Assembly (NCBI GenBank): GCA_026874595.1
Contig: CM049311.1
Coordinates: forward strand, 37,964,676 to 38,028,675
DNA: 64,000 nucleotides
Source of the DNA: Sipunculus nudus
Taxonomy: Eukaryota; Annelida; Sipuncula; Golfingiida; Sipunculidae
Direction of reading: 5' to 3'
This document shows, one piece after another, positions 11,770 through 36,800 of this stretch (position 1 is the first letter of the stretch; the number at the start of each line of letters is the position of its first letter). The translations under genes and the position numbers were made by a program. The notes under the pieces are model-generated. The model searched no databases. It saw nothing but the letters and a program-made list of their open reading frames with translations, and was not told the origin of the DNA.

Positions 11770-12190
11770 CTCCACATGTTCTGCATGGACAATCTCATAG
11801 ACGTTATAGTAAAGCTAGCATTCCATATATGGGTATGAGGTATGTATGCGTATGCAGTATTTATGTGTAATGTAACTAGAAAACAGACACCTGTAATTCC
11901 ATTAATAGGTATGTGTATGCAGTGCATATGCAGTAAAATCAGACCTTTAGTATAGAGCTGCATGAGAAGAGAAGTCATCTGCCAGAGGAATACCCTACCA
12001 CTGATGTCAAAGTTTGGAATATCCCAGTCTGTGACCATGCATGTGTTTTAAATCATTACTGAGAGCAAATGAAACTTGCTGCATAAGCATATGTATATAT
12101 GCACTGCATATGCACATATGGAATCCACTCAAAGAAAATATGTGTGTGATTCCTAACTGCATACGTATATATCGACTGCTACCTTCATAC
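11770..12190 (+). repeat. Dispersed repeat rich in TATGCATA motifs (copy 1)
   Basis: Shares ordered blocks with 56275-56650: an AGCTAGCATTCCAT-like start, AACTAGAAAACAGACACCTG-type stretch, CTGCCAGAGGAATACCCT, CCCAGTCTGTGACCATG and a CCTAACTGCATAC end. A partial copy is at 19445-19750. Probably a non-autonomous mobile element just past the OSCP1 stop; no transposase seen. Confidence 0.6.
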
Positions 12191-12265
12191 TAGTGATGAT
12201 CAAGTCATATCTGGGATATGCAAGGAGTCAGAGATAAAGAAGGGTCAGCCGGAGATATGGTTTTA

Positions 12266-14174
12266 TTAGCTCAGCTGACTATAAGTCATCTGAGCTATAG
12301 TCGTGGTCCATTGTCCGTCGTCCGTCCGTCCGTCCGTCCGTCCGTAGATGTGGCACGTTTTGAAACCGTAAGACCTAGGAATCCAAAATTCAGCATAATG
12401 TTAGATGTCCCCAAGATCTCCTACCAAGCCGAAAACTGGGTCTTTGCGACTTCGTTCCTTTGAGAAATTAAGGAAAAACCTCAATTTTTTATTAAAAACC
12501 TATTTTCACACTTCAGGACTGCCTAATATCAAAACCACTCATATGTTTTTCCTCATATTTACCATAAATATTCCTCTGTATAGTTTCTATGTACATGCCA
12601 GAAATTAAGTCTGTTAAGTATAAATTCTTTAAGTTATGGGCCCAAACATAATGGACTTTGTAAAAAATCAGGAAAAATATTTACTCACTTAACATGAAAA
12701 ATTTTGAAACTAGAGTCTATTTTCCCCAAGTATATTACTATGTTTAATTAAGATTCAATTGTTTACCCAAAATTAGATCTGAATTTTGTAAATTTTTTAA
12801 GTTATTCGCATAAAAATAAAATCAGTACCTTAAATTTTGCCCAACTTTGACCATGGCACGTTTTTTTTTTCTGTTAGTACCATTGATTCAATTTTCACAG
12901 CATGTAAACATAAATATTTAATTTGTTTAAATCTGAAAGTTGAAAATAAAAGCTTGAAAATTAGGCTAGTTATTGATTTTTTCTTGAGGCCTTGTTGTAG
13001 TCATTTGCTTTGATTACAGATTACAGATGCAGGGTCCCACTCCAGGTCAATGGAAGTCAGCTATGCCAGGGTTTCTGATTTGTTACAGTCACTGGGGGAG
13101 ATCCCCTGCTGTGACAGGTGTACAGTTATTCTCATATCACTATCCCAATCACCCCCCCCCCCCCCCCCCCCCGCAAACCCAACCCACCAAGTGTTATGCA
13201 GTAATAATTGTTATTATTTTCACTGTATCTCCTTCATTGTTATGCTGTTTCCACTCCGATATGCAAAAACTTTCCTTGAAAAGGTAATTCAAGGTGTAAT
13301 CAAGAAAATGCAATGTTGTGTAATGTGGCATTTTTAAAGAAATCAGTTTTCTTTTAAATGATTTTAACAAATATAATTGAACCCATCAGTATGCTTAAAT
13401 TTATAAAATATGAAGCACATTATGGATAAATAAAGACACATTTAAAAATTGTGAAATCTAAATCAAGTATTATTTTAAGATATTAATTGTTTTGCAGATT
13501 TAAAAGATATATTTTTGTGGTAAAACATAAATAAATATTTGTATGAATGATGTGGTGTTATCTGACAAGATTGAGATTTATGATGATGCAATTAAGAATT
13601 ATGAATCAACTTTTATATTCGGATATATATGTTATATTGGAAATGTATAGAAATATAAACTTATAATAAAAAAATTGATGTAATAAAAAAATGAGGATTT
13701 AATACGAACATTTGTTCATTATTTTCCTGCCTCAGCAGAATTTGAGATCAGGCTTTGTTTGCCCTGTTTTATGTTGTTAATTAGTTATATTTCAACTGTA
13801 TAAATTTCATTAAAAAATACATTTATATTTAATAATATATATTATACAAAAAATAGATTCAGTTGAACAAATGTGTAAACTACTGAAATGTCAACAGTTA
13901 ATCAAAAAGCCAACTAATGATCATGGTAATATTACAGATCATTTGTTCACAAACTGCTCACATGCTTCAATTTCAACATTAGGAATCACATGGTTAGGTC
14001 ACAAAATATTATTAGCAACAATTTCTTGCTCATCAATACAAACCAATCATATAAACCAATCATGGCCTTTATTACCTCTTCCTCTTACACAGCATCTCCA
14101 TTTGATATTATTTTAGATTTTTACCTTCAAGGTCAGCTTCAGCTGAGCATAGTGACCCATAGGTCCCTTGTTTA
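12266..14174 (+). mobile_element. Bivalve-type non-autonomous element with (TCCG)n start
   Basis: Opens with TAGCTCAGCTGACT and its inverted partner CATCTGAGCTATA, followed by a TCCGTCCGTCCGTCCG microsatellite. About 1.9 kb downstream a matching end occurs, CAGCTGAGCATAGTGACCCA then TAGGTCCCTTGTT. The same two ends bound the elements at 46583 and 49105. Whether the whole span is one insertion is uncertain, because the interior here lacks clear tandem units and includes a 20+ poly-C run. Confidence 0.5.
13150..13172 (+). repeat. poly-C tract
   Basis: Run of about 22 C residues; a likely length-polymorphic and sequencing-error-prone site. Confidence 0.9.
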
Positions 14175-14948
14175 TTTTTCTTTCATGTTCAGTAATAATT
14201 TCTTTTCATTTACCAGTACCCTGAATTTTGCTATTCATATAATCTGTGTTTGTTAGGATCTGTTACATGTTCAGGGCAGGCAACAACAACCAAAAAAGTC
14301 AACTGTGGTTATTCATTTCTGGTAAGATGGGTTCCAAATATTTTAAGTTAAGCTCTCTCAGGACTGTTTATTTCAGTTAATTGTATCTTGTTTATGGGGA
14401 TAATAGGTCATTGTTGAAACACTAGTTATGGTAAAAGCAAAGGCTCTTATAATTACAGTATAATATCAGATATCTTGGGTTTTTTGTGCACAAACACATG
14501 CACAAAATATTACTCATGGTAACAAATCTTGAATATTGATACATTTTGATTCTTTAGCAAAAGTATGAAACTCTGTTTCCTAAAGAAACCAGATGAATGG
14601 CACTTAATAATCAAATGGTTTTAATGTAGTATATGTCTCATCAGATGCTGCAAATTTAACTTGGCAAAATAATACTTTAAGCAGCCATTACATCTCCTTT
14701 GTTCAAATAATCAGTTACTTTACTACTGATGTTGCACCTTAAATTGTATAAACATGAGGAGTGAAGCACAGCCTTCCCATTAAGTCTACAGGTGTTCAGC
14801 TTTGGCTATGACTCCTCCTCAACAGAAATGACTCTCTCATGATCTCCAAACTTTGACTCCTGTGCTGCCCATGTAAACCTCAGATGCTGGTCTCTATGTT
14901 CTAGAGGGATGACATGGTTTTGTTTCAAAGAGACCAAACATGTTCCTA

Positions 14949-15050
14949 CAGCAGAACCTCATTCATCCAAACATCTTGGTGGCCCATAAATTTGTTTTGA
15001 TAAATGTTCTATCAGAATTACAAGTTTTGACCATGTTGTTGAACATTGGA
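14949..15050 (+). mobile_element. Tigger-like terminal repeat, solo
   Basis: TA followed by CAGCAGAACCTCATTCATCC and AAACA matches the terminal repeat of the 3186-4409 element. No matching right end was found nearby, so this is a truncated or solo end. Confidence 0.45.
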
Positions 15051-17184
15051 TAAATTATGTAGCCTCTTATCTTTAACTTTCAAGGTCCACACCTATACTG
15101 GGTTCATGAAATTGCACAGAAAGGATACAGTTCCTGCATGCTGATTAAAGGTCCATAGTTTTTACAGACGTCAGCAATGTCTGTCTTAATATCTTTAAGA
15201 CCCAATCAATGTGTGCCACGGTCTCCCTGGTATACAGTTGAAGAGGGTGTTGTATGCTTACATTCAGTGGATAAGCACAATATCTGAAAGTGCAGACATA
15301 CAGTGATCTACTGTATCAAACATTAGATTTATTTTGTAATGGTTATTACACATAACTTCTCAGATGTATATGTCGTTTGTCCTGACCAGGCTTGCCATGC
15401 TACTGCAGCATTTAAACCATATCAGCCATTCTGTATGGCCTATCTTGTGTCCTGCCTGCAAGTAATGCAACATGAAATGCAGGCTAAATGATGCAAAAGG
15501 CATAATAAGTGACCCTGTTAGTCTTTTATATGGACAAAGATACTGGTTGCAAAAACCACAGCTTTGAAACTACCTTGTCTCACATTTCTCCGCGTTTTAT
15601 GACTCACAGTAACTAAATGGAGTAGGATTTGAGATGGGTTCAAGACACCCCAAATGACTGTGACTATTATGTGAGAAAAACTGTCGCATAAATTTTTTAA
15701 ACATGTTCTTTTTTCCAGCGACATGAGAGTCGCATGACATGACAGTCAGCCAAGTGAGATACTGGCTTTACTAAATGTTTATTGTACAAGATGCAGTGTT
15801 CATAATGCATATGTTGGTTCAAAGCTTAATACATGCACACAATATTTGAATGTTTTATTCTGTTATATCAGCTGTCAAGGCATATGGAATACAAACAGGT
15901 TTAAGGTAGTTTCTTTAAAGCCCACTTAGTATTATCAGATAATATATAATAATTATTTGTGACTGGGTCCAAGTTGTTTATGAATGTTTTGCATTATCAT
16001 CATGTATGTTGCACATGAAACTTTGCCTTTGAGTGCTAATGGGGTACATTCATATAATTCATTCATTTATGTTTGCATCATGATTTATTAAATATTGACA
16101 AGAACCTAGTAGGTGTGAACATGAATAGTGGTCTGTAGGCTGCTTCCAGTTCCATTGCTACACACACTCCATTGCTACACACACATACACACACACATTC
16201 ACACAAGTACATAAGTCCTGATGTGGCTTACTCCTGTTGTTGACTACCACCAATTGCTTGTGTGAAGTGCCGACAGACCTTTTCCACCACACTGATGACA
16301 TCTGTTGGCAACAATTGTCACTACAGTTGGGGTTCCATAATATCAACAAAATAAGAGACTATTTGCTGAAATTCTTATGATAAAAGTGAAAGAATTCTGT
16401 CTGATCATTAGTTGTGGGTTCCTGTCTGTGTTAATGGCATGTATCTGCTTTTTTTTTTTACACATTTGTTCAATGATTCAGTCAAGATACCATTTGCTCT
16501 TGATGAGCGAATTCACATTTGTATACTTGAACATTATAATAGGATTTCTTTATATGATTCATTAGTTAAAATGTGCTTTTAATTTATCACAAAGTAATAA
16601 CATTAATAAAAAAGTCTGTAGTGGGGACACAAATCCTGTGCTATAGAGATGGTGCCTGGGCTATTGTTCTCAGTGATGTCATGGCAGGTCACATAATTGA
16701 ACATCATGGATGATCTTATAATCACATGATATAATCCCCAGTGGTAAAAAAATATGGTATCAAACCCCATAAAATGCACATCCTAGGGTCATGTTCACTG
16801 GGATTTACACCAAAATTTAATCACTTGTAGCTTTCCACAATACCAACCTATAAGTAAAATTTTGATCAGATTCACAAAATCGTTCTTCAGATTTCTTTTG
16901 GACACACACACAGAATTGACTGAAAAAAATAACCCTTGCTTTGTGCAGGATTAATAGAACTGAGAAAGCAAGCAGTATCACACTCGGCATTGTAAACAGA
17001 AACATGTATTATCCTCAACACCTGAGCCATTTGCTGTCATGGGAGCCTGCTGCTTTTTCTTTGTAGTTCTTTTGTGATTTCATATAATTCTACACAATCG
17101 AGGTGGCAACCTCAGAATGAGACACAGTAATTGCACCAGGGATCACTCGGTTGTTAGGCCAACCTATAAATATCTGTCTTTGGA

Positions 17185-17420
17185 GTTTAATTTTCCATCT
17201 GTGAAGATTAATCATCCATCTGGGGAGGTAAGTAATCGATCTATGGAGGTTAGTCATCCATTAATGAAGTTTAATCATCCATTTGGGGAGTTTAATCATC
17301 AATCTGTGGAGGTTAGTCATCTGTCTTTAGAGGTTGGTCATCCATCTATGGAGTTTAATCATCCATTTGTGGAGTTCGTCCTCCATCTTTCGAGGTTAAT
17401 CATCCATCTGTGGAGCCTCA
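17185..17420 (+). repeat. 21-bp minisatellite
   Basis: About eleven diverged 21-bp units of the form GAGTTTAATCATCCATCTGTG. In one frame they give seven-residue repeats (E-F-N-H-P-x-x) inside a 182-codon frame, 17117-17665. The repeat explains the long frame; I do not call a gene. Confidence 0.7.
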
Positions 17421-19444
17421 AACCACTTGTTAATGAGTCCTCCATTAAGAGTCAGATGGACATTCACTTCATGAAAAACTTTCTTAAGATTTTAAACCTG
17501 CAAATTGTTGATTTAAATGATCAACTGATGTTGAATATTCCACAGTTCTGCATCACCATTCCAAACACACATTCCATCTTTCATGCTTTCCTCGGCTCAG
17601 GCTGGCCTGTTCAGTATTGCCTTCGTCTTATCCTGAGGGTAGCAATATCAGCCCGAGGCCTATAGGGCTGCCTGAAGGCAAATACAAAGTCATTACCCAA
17701 CAAGCTGGTTCATATTTTTATTTAAAGGCAATGCATTCTTTCAACACTTCACAAAATACATAAGTAAAACACTTCAAAAGTGCACTTGTGCTGGTCCCTT
17801 CACACATTCAGGGCCCTACCTTGTTGTCAGTTTCATTCTGGAGCGGTGCATCACAGAGCATAGTGATGTCACAAGCCATGTTGTGCATGTAAATATGATT
17901 TTTGGGCATGGAATCCTTGAATATACCAAGGGCTGGGCTGACATGACTGTAATGTAATATATTAAATAAGTGTACAAGCCATATTGCCCATAGGCATTAT
18001 TATGAACCTTGAATGACATGCCATATTATGTATGCTGTGGAATCTGATCTGTGCTATAACATGCATGGCCAGTTTATAAATTACTTTACTCTGCAGGCTG
18101 ATGATGTAGATGTTCTTACCTGCACAGAGGAATACATTGTGTGGTTCTGTATCACATACATGTTATCAATGACCATAGCACAATGCAAAATAAGGTTTCA
18201 TATTAACAAAAGGGGGGAGGGATTAGTTCTGTGTTTGCATATAGGTGCTTTATAAGAAGACCAAGCTCGTGCAGTTATGTTTAAGTTTATGATATAGTGC
18301 TTTAGTTTATGTTTTATTCTGGAGAATGTATCATTGTATGTTAACTTAGTCATTCTTTGTTGTTTGATCATGATATACACATAGATTTATTTATTGGTAG
18401 TCTTTGTTTAGTTTTATGATAGTTGACATTGAGTCCGTCCATACAATTGCATCATAAAATGCAGACCAAGGGACCATATTCTGGAGCGTGTCTCCATTGT
18501 AGTTAGTGAAATTATTTTGTACTTTGTCTTTTGTTGTTAGGACGATTTTCAACACACTGGCACTGACTCTGCTAACATGTTCCTGCAATAGAGCCTGGAA
18601 CTGTCAGGTATGCTACAGTTTGGTTCATTTATGACATGGCTCTCAATATGAGTCATGAGCTGAATCAAGAAAGGTGATTTATCAATTGAGTTTAATCCAC
18701 ATAGCAAGGCCTCCACATAATGCATAGTGTAGTGCTTTTATCCACAAGGCAGCATGCAGAAACATTTATGTATTATTAACAGGCATGGGCTAATAAAATG
18801 ATCCAAGGTACATGAAACTTAAACGTTGCATTGATAGTTTGATTTGCTGACTTTACTGGCCTTAGTTGACTTTTAAATAAAATACATTTGATTAGTCATA
18901 TCCAGTTAAAAAATTATTACAGTTAATAGTAAACTGATTTGTAATTTCTTTTAGAGATAGGACAATATTTTAGATCAAAGTTATCATTTGCAGCTATGAA
19001 CACATTTATTTAAGAAATTATTTACCATATGAATTTATTGAATGCTACAGAAGTTTATATCTTACTCGTAAAAAAATTGTGGTGTTAAAAAATTTAAATT
19101 TTCTTTATCAGTTCTTGACGGATATAAATATTGCTTTTTTGAAATTAACTTTTTTTAAATGTTTACACTCTTTCTAGGGCTATTAGTTTTCAAAATTCTG
19201 TTCTGCATTGTATTAATAAACCAGTTTTAAGATTATTAAACAAATATTCAGGCTAGTACATCTTTAAATTAATGTACTTTGCATTACCGTACATAATTTA
19301 TCAGCGCATCTGAACAGTTTAAACAATAACAGTTTATATGTGTAGTGAAACCTTTGAAATCACATGTGAACCCATTCCTGTTTATTAATTCAATGCAAAA
19401 ATATTAAACAGATTATTAAGAAATTATTATATGTACTTCAGTAG

Positions 19445-19750
19445 AATTTAGCTAGCTTTCCATATATGCTTATGCATTACATATGCATAATGCAGCTAGA
19501 AAATGGAACCTGTGATTCCATTAATATGTATGCTAATGCAGTATCTCGAGGTTTGGAATTTTCCCTTGTTACCATCCATAGGCACTTTTAATTGCTAGAT
19601 TTAGTGATCAAAATGTGCTGTATATGCAAAAGTATGTATGCATAAAAACATGTACTGCATATGCATGAATGAAAAGATAAAACAATGTGTCCGGTTCCTA
19701 GCTGCATATGTACAACATACTTTCTGCATACATACATATGGATTGTCACC
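19445..19750 (+). repeat. Dispersed TATGCATA-rich repeat (copy 2, partial)
   Basis: Shares AGCTAGAAAATGGAACCTGTG, ATTCCATTAATATGTATG and the CCTAGCTGCATATG end with the copies at 11770 and 56275, but lacks the middle blocks. Confidence 0.5.
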
Positions 19751-20346
19751 TTAATTGTTTATAACAGTACCAAACAGACATGTGGTGGATACCCATCTAT
19801 GTAGATGTTTGATATTCTGGGACACTTGCAGTAGATAGTGTGTATTCTGTGCTGACCATTATTCAATTATCGAGCTGTTATGTTGCGATATGACAGTAAA
19901 GACCACCGTTACACCAGCCATTAGAATTATTTTATGTTAGTCAGTGCCAGCATGTCTTTCAGGATGATCATGTGATATGAATTATATACTGTCCAGTACG
20001 CTTTGTTGTGTTTGTAGTGAAATAAAGTCATGAACAAAACTCTTCTGTTGAAAATTTATTTAGTCATGTTCAGTTGTTTCTGAGCTTTATTGTTGTTCCT
20101 CCCAGAAGGCTTACAAATATATCATACAAACCTTAAAGGGGTCTTTTCTGTTTTCTGACATCTATAAACTAAAGATCATCCCTTGAACCTTTCATCAAAA
20201 TAGGCCAAAAAATGCAGGTCCTGCCACACATCTTCAACAAGGATCATGCAGCAAATCAGTTTTGCATAGGGTGCTATGCAACTGGTGACCATTCAACTTC
20301 TGCACATAAGCAACCAACAGCCTTCGGTTACGAGGTTTATCTGTTT

Positions 20347-20744
20347 GTCAACACTGCTATATTTACTAACAGTTTGTTGGTAAACAAGCTCTTACCTCTG
20401 TCACAGGGGCATAATGAAAACTTTTTCTTGAAAGGAACTGCCTTGAGTTCATCAATATGTACAGAAAGCAAGAAAACATAAATTTGAAGTACTTCATAAA
20501 ATTAGAAAGGATCTTATCTAGCCATCTATATTACCAAAACCAAGACAGATAGTCCAGTTCAATCAAGCTAGCTAAAGTGCTGAAACAAAGTCAGTCCAGT
20601 CTAATCCATTCAGCTAGATAGTACAGAAACAAAGAAAATCAATCCAGTCTAATCAAACCATCTATAGTACAGAAACAAAGAAAGCCAATACAGTATAACA
20701 GTCTGTAGTATAGAAACAAAGAAAGCCAATCCAGTCAGAAACAC
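20347..20744. repeat. Segmental duplicate of the NSUN4 3' end, lacking the exon
   Basis: 20347-20485 is nearly identical to 20746-20884, and 20486-20744 is nearly identical to 21498-21756. Between those two right-hand blocks lies NSUN4 exon 6 (20933-21209); in the left copy they are directly joined. The left copy is thus a tandem duplicate from which about 610 bp including the exon is missing. Confidence 0.8.
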
Positions 20745-20882
20745 TGTCAACACTGCTATATTTACTAACAGTTTGTTGGTAAACAAGCTCGTACCTCTGT
20801 CACAGGGGCATAATGAAAACTTTTTCTTGAAAGGAACTGCCTTGAGTTCATCAATATGTACAGAAAGCAAGAAAACATAAAT

Positions 20883-20888
20883 TTTATT
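20883..20888 (-). terminator. NSUN4 polyadenylation signal
   Basis: AATAAA on the minus strand, about 45 bp after the NSUN4 stop codon. It gives a very short 3' UTR if used. Confidence 0.55.
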
Positions 20889-20932
20889 GAAGGGTAGGTG
20901 AATAACTGGCTTTCATATGGCAGCACACAGAG

Positions 20933-33414
<12,482 letters not shown>

Positions 33415-33827
33415 TATGGAGTCTATGGTTATGTTATTGTGTATAGCAGTGAAGGAATAGGAGTGTTTCCTCTGCCGTCTGCTGTATTGATACCATGTAC
33501 CGTGCAAGGTCTCAGCAACCTTTCATGGGATCAAACGTGCGGAATGTAGTCCTTTTCACTGATAACTGATTCCATGTTAGTTGGTCCTAATTGAAGTGAA
33601 TATTCGAGTGAAAACACAAGCACGTGGTATATTCCGGAAGTGAAAGGCCGGTAACAATGTTAGGGGTCCGCTGATTGGATCTTAATGATGACTCTATCCA
33701 ATCACCAATCCTGTATTATATGTATTTTGCCACGTCAGGTTAGGCCTGTCAAACTTCTGAAATGGGATCTGCAGTGGTATTTGATCATCTTGAATAGACC
33801 AGCAGCAGATTAAGTGAAGCTCACGCC
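33415..33827. promoter_or_regulatory. Probable bidirectional promoter NSUN4/UBE2J1
   Basis: The start codons of the divergent genes are 413 bp apart. In between: E-box CACGTG (33621-33626), ETS-type CCGGAAGTG (33634-33642), ATTGG (inverted CCAAT, 33674-33678) and two CCAAT boxes (33699-33703, 33705-33709). No TATA box is evident for either gene. ETS plus CCAAT without TATA is typical of housekeeping bidirectional promoters. Confidence 0.65.
33434..33496 (-). other. Short upstream ORF before NSUN4
   Basis: An out-of-frame ATG at 33496-33494 opens a 20-codon frame (MVSIQQTAEETLLFLHCYTQ) ending in TAA at 33434, 19 bases before the NSUN4 ATG. If the transcript starts upstream of it, it could lower NSUN4 translation; the transcription start is unknown. 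Confidence 0.4.
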
Positions 33828-33858
33828 ATGGAGGGGCAGTATAATTTGAGGAGCCCTG
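33828..33858 (+). CDS. UBE2J1: UBE2J1 exon 1
   Basis: ATG at 33828-33830, MEGQYNLRSP plus one base, donor GTAAGC. Strong match to the UBE2J1 N-terminus. Confidence 0.92.
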
Positions 33859-36800
33859 GTAAGCGAGTATTTGACATCTTTGTTGTGTGGTAGGACTATT
33901 TATTACCACATAAATTATAGTGTCTGATGAATTGTTTACTCTGGCAAAAAAATAAATCTACAAATAGTACAATGTGACTGTGAGACTGACAGTGACACTC
34001 ATACCAGTGACCTTAAGGTAGCACGACTGGTCAAAATCCTAAAAATTGGTGTTTTTTTTTTCAATAAAAGGTATACGTAATATTGAATACTGGGCGGATC
34101 TATTGCAGCTGAACACATTTTGGGTCGCCTGGTGCATTTTGTGGAAAAGGGTGATTTCTATTCAGTAAACACCAAGATGTTATGACAGGGTGTTTGTAAA
34201 CTAACTACAGCCCTGCCACAGGCCTGTCAATCACTCTGCCCCCAGCCATCACCTGGGTCATTCAGCCAATCGCGAGGTGCAAGTGTTTAATTAATGCATG
34301 GGCCAAGTACCTCCTTGGCAAGAACTGACGGTCGACGTTTAATAGCCCAATCCAATTAGCTGAGCATACAACTGATAAGCGTTGGAGAGCAACCCTGACT
34401 CTAGCTAATTAGTGTGCAAACAAACCCGTCCTTGTGAATGATCTGTTAGTGTCATTTGCCTTTCTGTCTTTTTTCGGGTATGTTGCATCGAAACACAAAT
34501 TTTCACTTGACATCATGTTATTTCTGCTATATCTTAAGCCTATCGACAGACACGTAAAATTACTTTATAAAAAGCTGCTTCATATCCCAACCATAACGTC
34601 TATGATATTCATACTGTCAACACCGCAACAAATAAATATTACGCCACTACCAAACGAAACTACGATGGGCCGACGACGCAAATCCCGAATGCCACTTAAA
34701 AAACTGCAGCAGTTGAATGATATCAAGATGTCTCCAGACCTTCTTGGACGCTTTTATTTGTTAATTGTTTAATTTGTTGCCATTTATAGATTCCATGTAA
34801 ATAAACCTTCTTATAAGATAATCGGGCTCATTCTGTGACTTGAATGTGTGTGCATGATGTATGAAAGTGACAAACCACCGTCTTCCTATTCTTCCCTCCA
34901 ATAAACAATAAGTCCAGATTTCACATATGACTTGTATGTGTATGCGAGATTTGTATGATCGTTATAAACTTGTCTCTATTGTCAACCCCTAAATACCTAT
35001 AAAGGTTGTTAACCGTGATAAGTAAATCAATCTTCGTTCTCTTTGAATGCCCATAAATCCCGCTCCCCTAGTTCCTGTGTAAACACACGGTTACCTATTA
35101 GGCCCGGCGATGCACCTGTTCTGCCGCGGGTCCCAGTAGTCGGGTGCTCAGCACACCTTGGCACTCGGCCAGAACTGTAAGCTCCGCCTACTGAAGTCCA
35201 TGCACGTGGTGTTTGACAAGTCGCTGGTGTGACAGGTCAAACTTGTATCGTTTTAATACGTTTTTAAAGCAATTTAGTCAATTAATCCATGTTATTATAG
35301 CATGGTTTGATAGGAACCACCGTCTTGACCAAATTCATGTGACTGTCAACATGTAGTTGTGGTTAGTTACATGTGTAGGACGAATGATCTCTACGAATAT
35401 AGTTTTTTGGCCATTTTCTCGAAACATCATTTCACCTGATCACCTTATCTTTAGAGCGTTATTTCCCTGTAATCACTTGTCCGAAACATACCATCTTTAA
35501 GATATATAATTGTTAATATGTCTTCTAAAAAGCGTTTTTTTATTTTATGCCTTTACTAAATTTGAAGGATTTTATTAAGGTAAAAGTAAAAAATGAAATG
35601 ATTTGTGAAGATTTTAAAATTAAATACTCTGTAAAATCGTAATTTTTAAACTTAACTCACTAAAAAAAAAAACGCCTGGGGATTATTATCTAAATTCTCG
35701 ATTTATTTAAGAAGATTTTCTGTATCTGCTTTAGTTGCGCTGGAATAAATGATTTTTTGTTAAAAATTAAAATTAAATTAAAATTCTTACAAATTCAAAC
35801 CTGTGCCTGGGAAACAAAGTTTATTATCACCAAACTATAGAGAATTTTCTTAGCTTTCAGAAAATGTATACTTTAGGGGGTATTAAAGCATTAGATTGTT
35901 CCATGCAAAAGAAAAACTGAAACAAAGTCAGGTCAGGTGGGGGGACCAGTCGTGCCACCTTAAAGCAATATATTAAATAGATCGGTGTAGCCCTGAATAC
36001 CCCCACCAGGAACCCCCATCGGAGCGTGTTCTGAATTTGGTCTATGGCTTGGGTTAGCTTAATAAGGTAAAGAGGGCGATATATTTGTTGGTATGAGAAA
36101 AAAAATAGACTATTATTCAGTATTAAGAGTGATACTAATACTAGAAATAGAAATAATGTGTGATTACAGAATTTCCAGTAAAGTTTCACCTTTTTTAAAA
36201 ACATCCAACAGCTTTTCACGAGTATGGGGGTGTAGATGGAATTTCCAAAAAGCACCCCCCCCCCATCAACCAAGCCAGTGTTGTGCACCAGGTCACGCTT
36301 TAGTAATAAGGCTTCACCCTTTCAACTGCTTAACAAATGCTGGCCCTAATACCTGAATGGGGCAGGCTCCCTGGAAACAAAGGAATTGCCCTGTGACACA
36401 AGAGAATATAATCATTATTAAGGATAATAAATAACTGGAACCAGATCATTCCAGTTTGGATTTCATTATAATGTGTACTGTTTTAAAGTTTGTAAATTTT
36501 TCAAACAGTGTATAACTGTACTGAACTTAGTGTATTTAAGAAATTGAATAATTATTTTTATCATTGATGACTTGATATATGAACTTTTTTAATATCATGA
36601 TTACTTTCATTGTGTTTGTTTCATTTAAGCGGTTAAGCGTCTGATGAAGGAAGCTCAAGAGCTTCGGGAACCCACGGAGCAGTACCATGCCCAGCCACTT
36701 GAGGTAAAGATCTTTGTCATTTTCATTTTATGTGGTATATAAATACAGTGAAACCTTGAAATTATGACCACCACCAGAACCTTGATAAAGTGGTCATTTT

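Larger units (their letters stand above)
11676..20880. other. Convergent intergenic region OSCP1/NSUN4
   Basis: Contains the unannotated 3' UTR of OSCP1 and dispersed repeats. I found no conserved exon on either strand. The longest frame (17117-17665 +) is built largely of a 21-bp tandem repeat and does not resemble a known protein. Confidence 0.6.

Noticed and set aside
17117-17665. 182-codon protein gene
   Set aside because: Largely 21-bp tandem repeats, no homology I recognise, no splice partners; a by-product of the repeat.
33415-33507. Longer NSUN4 N-terminus
   Set aside because: The frame is open upstream to 33507, but it starts at TTG and contains no in-frame ATG before 33414.
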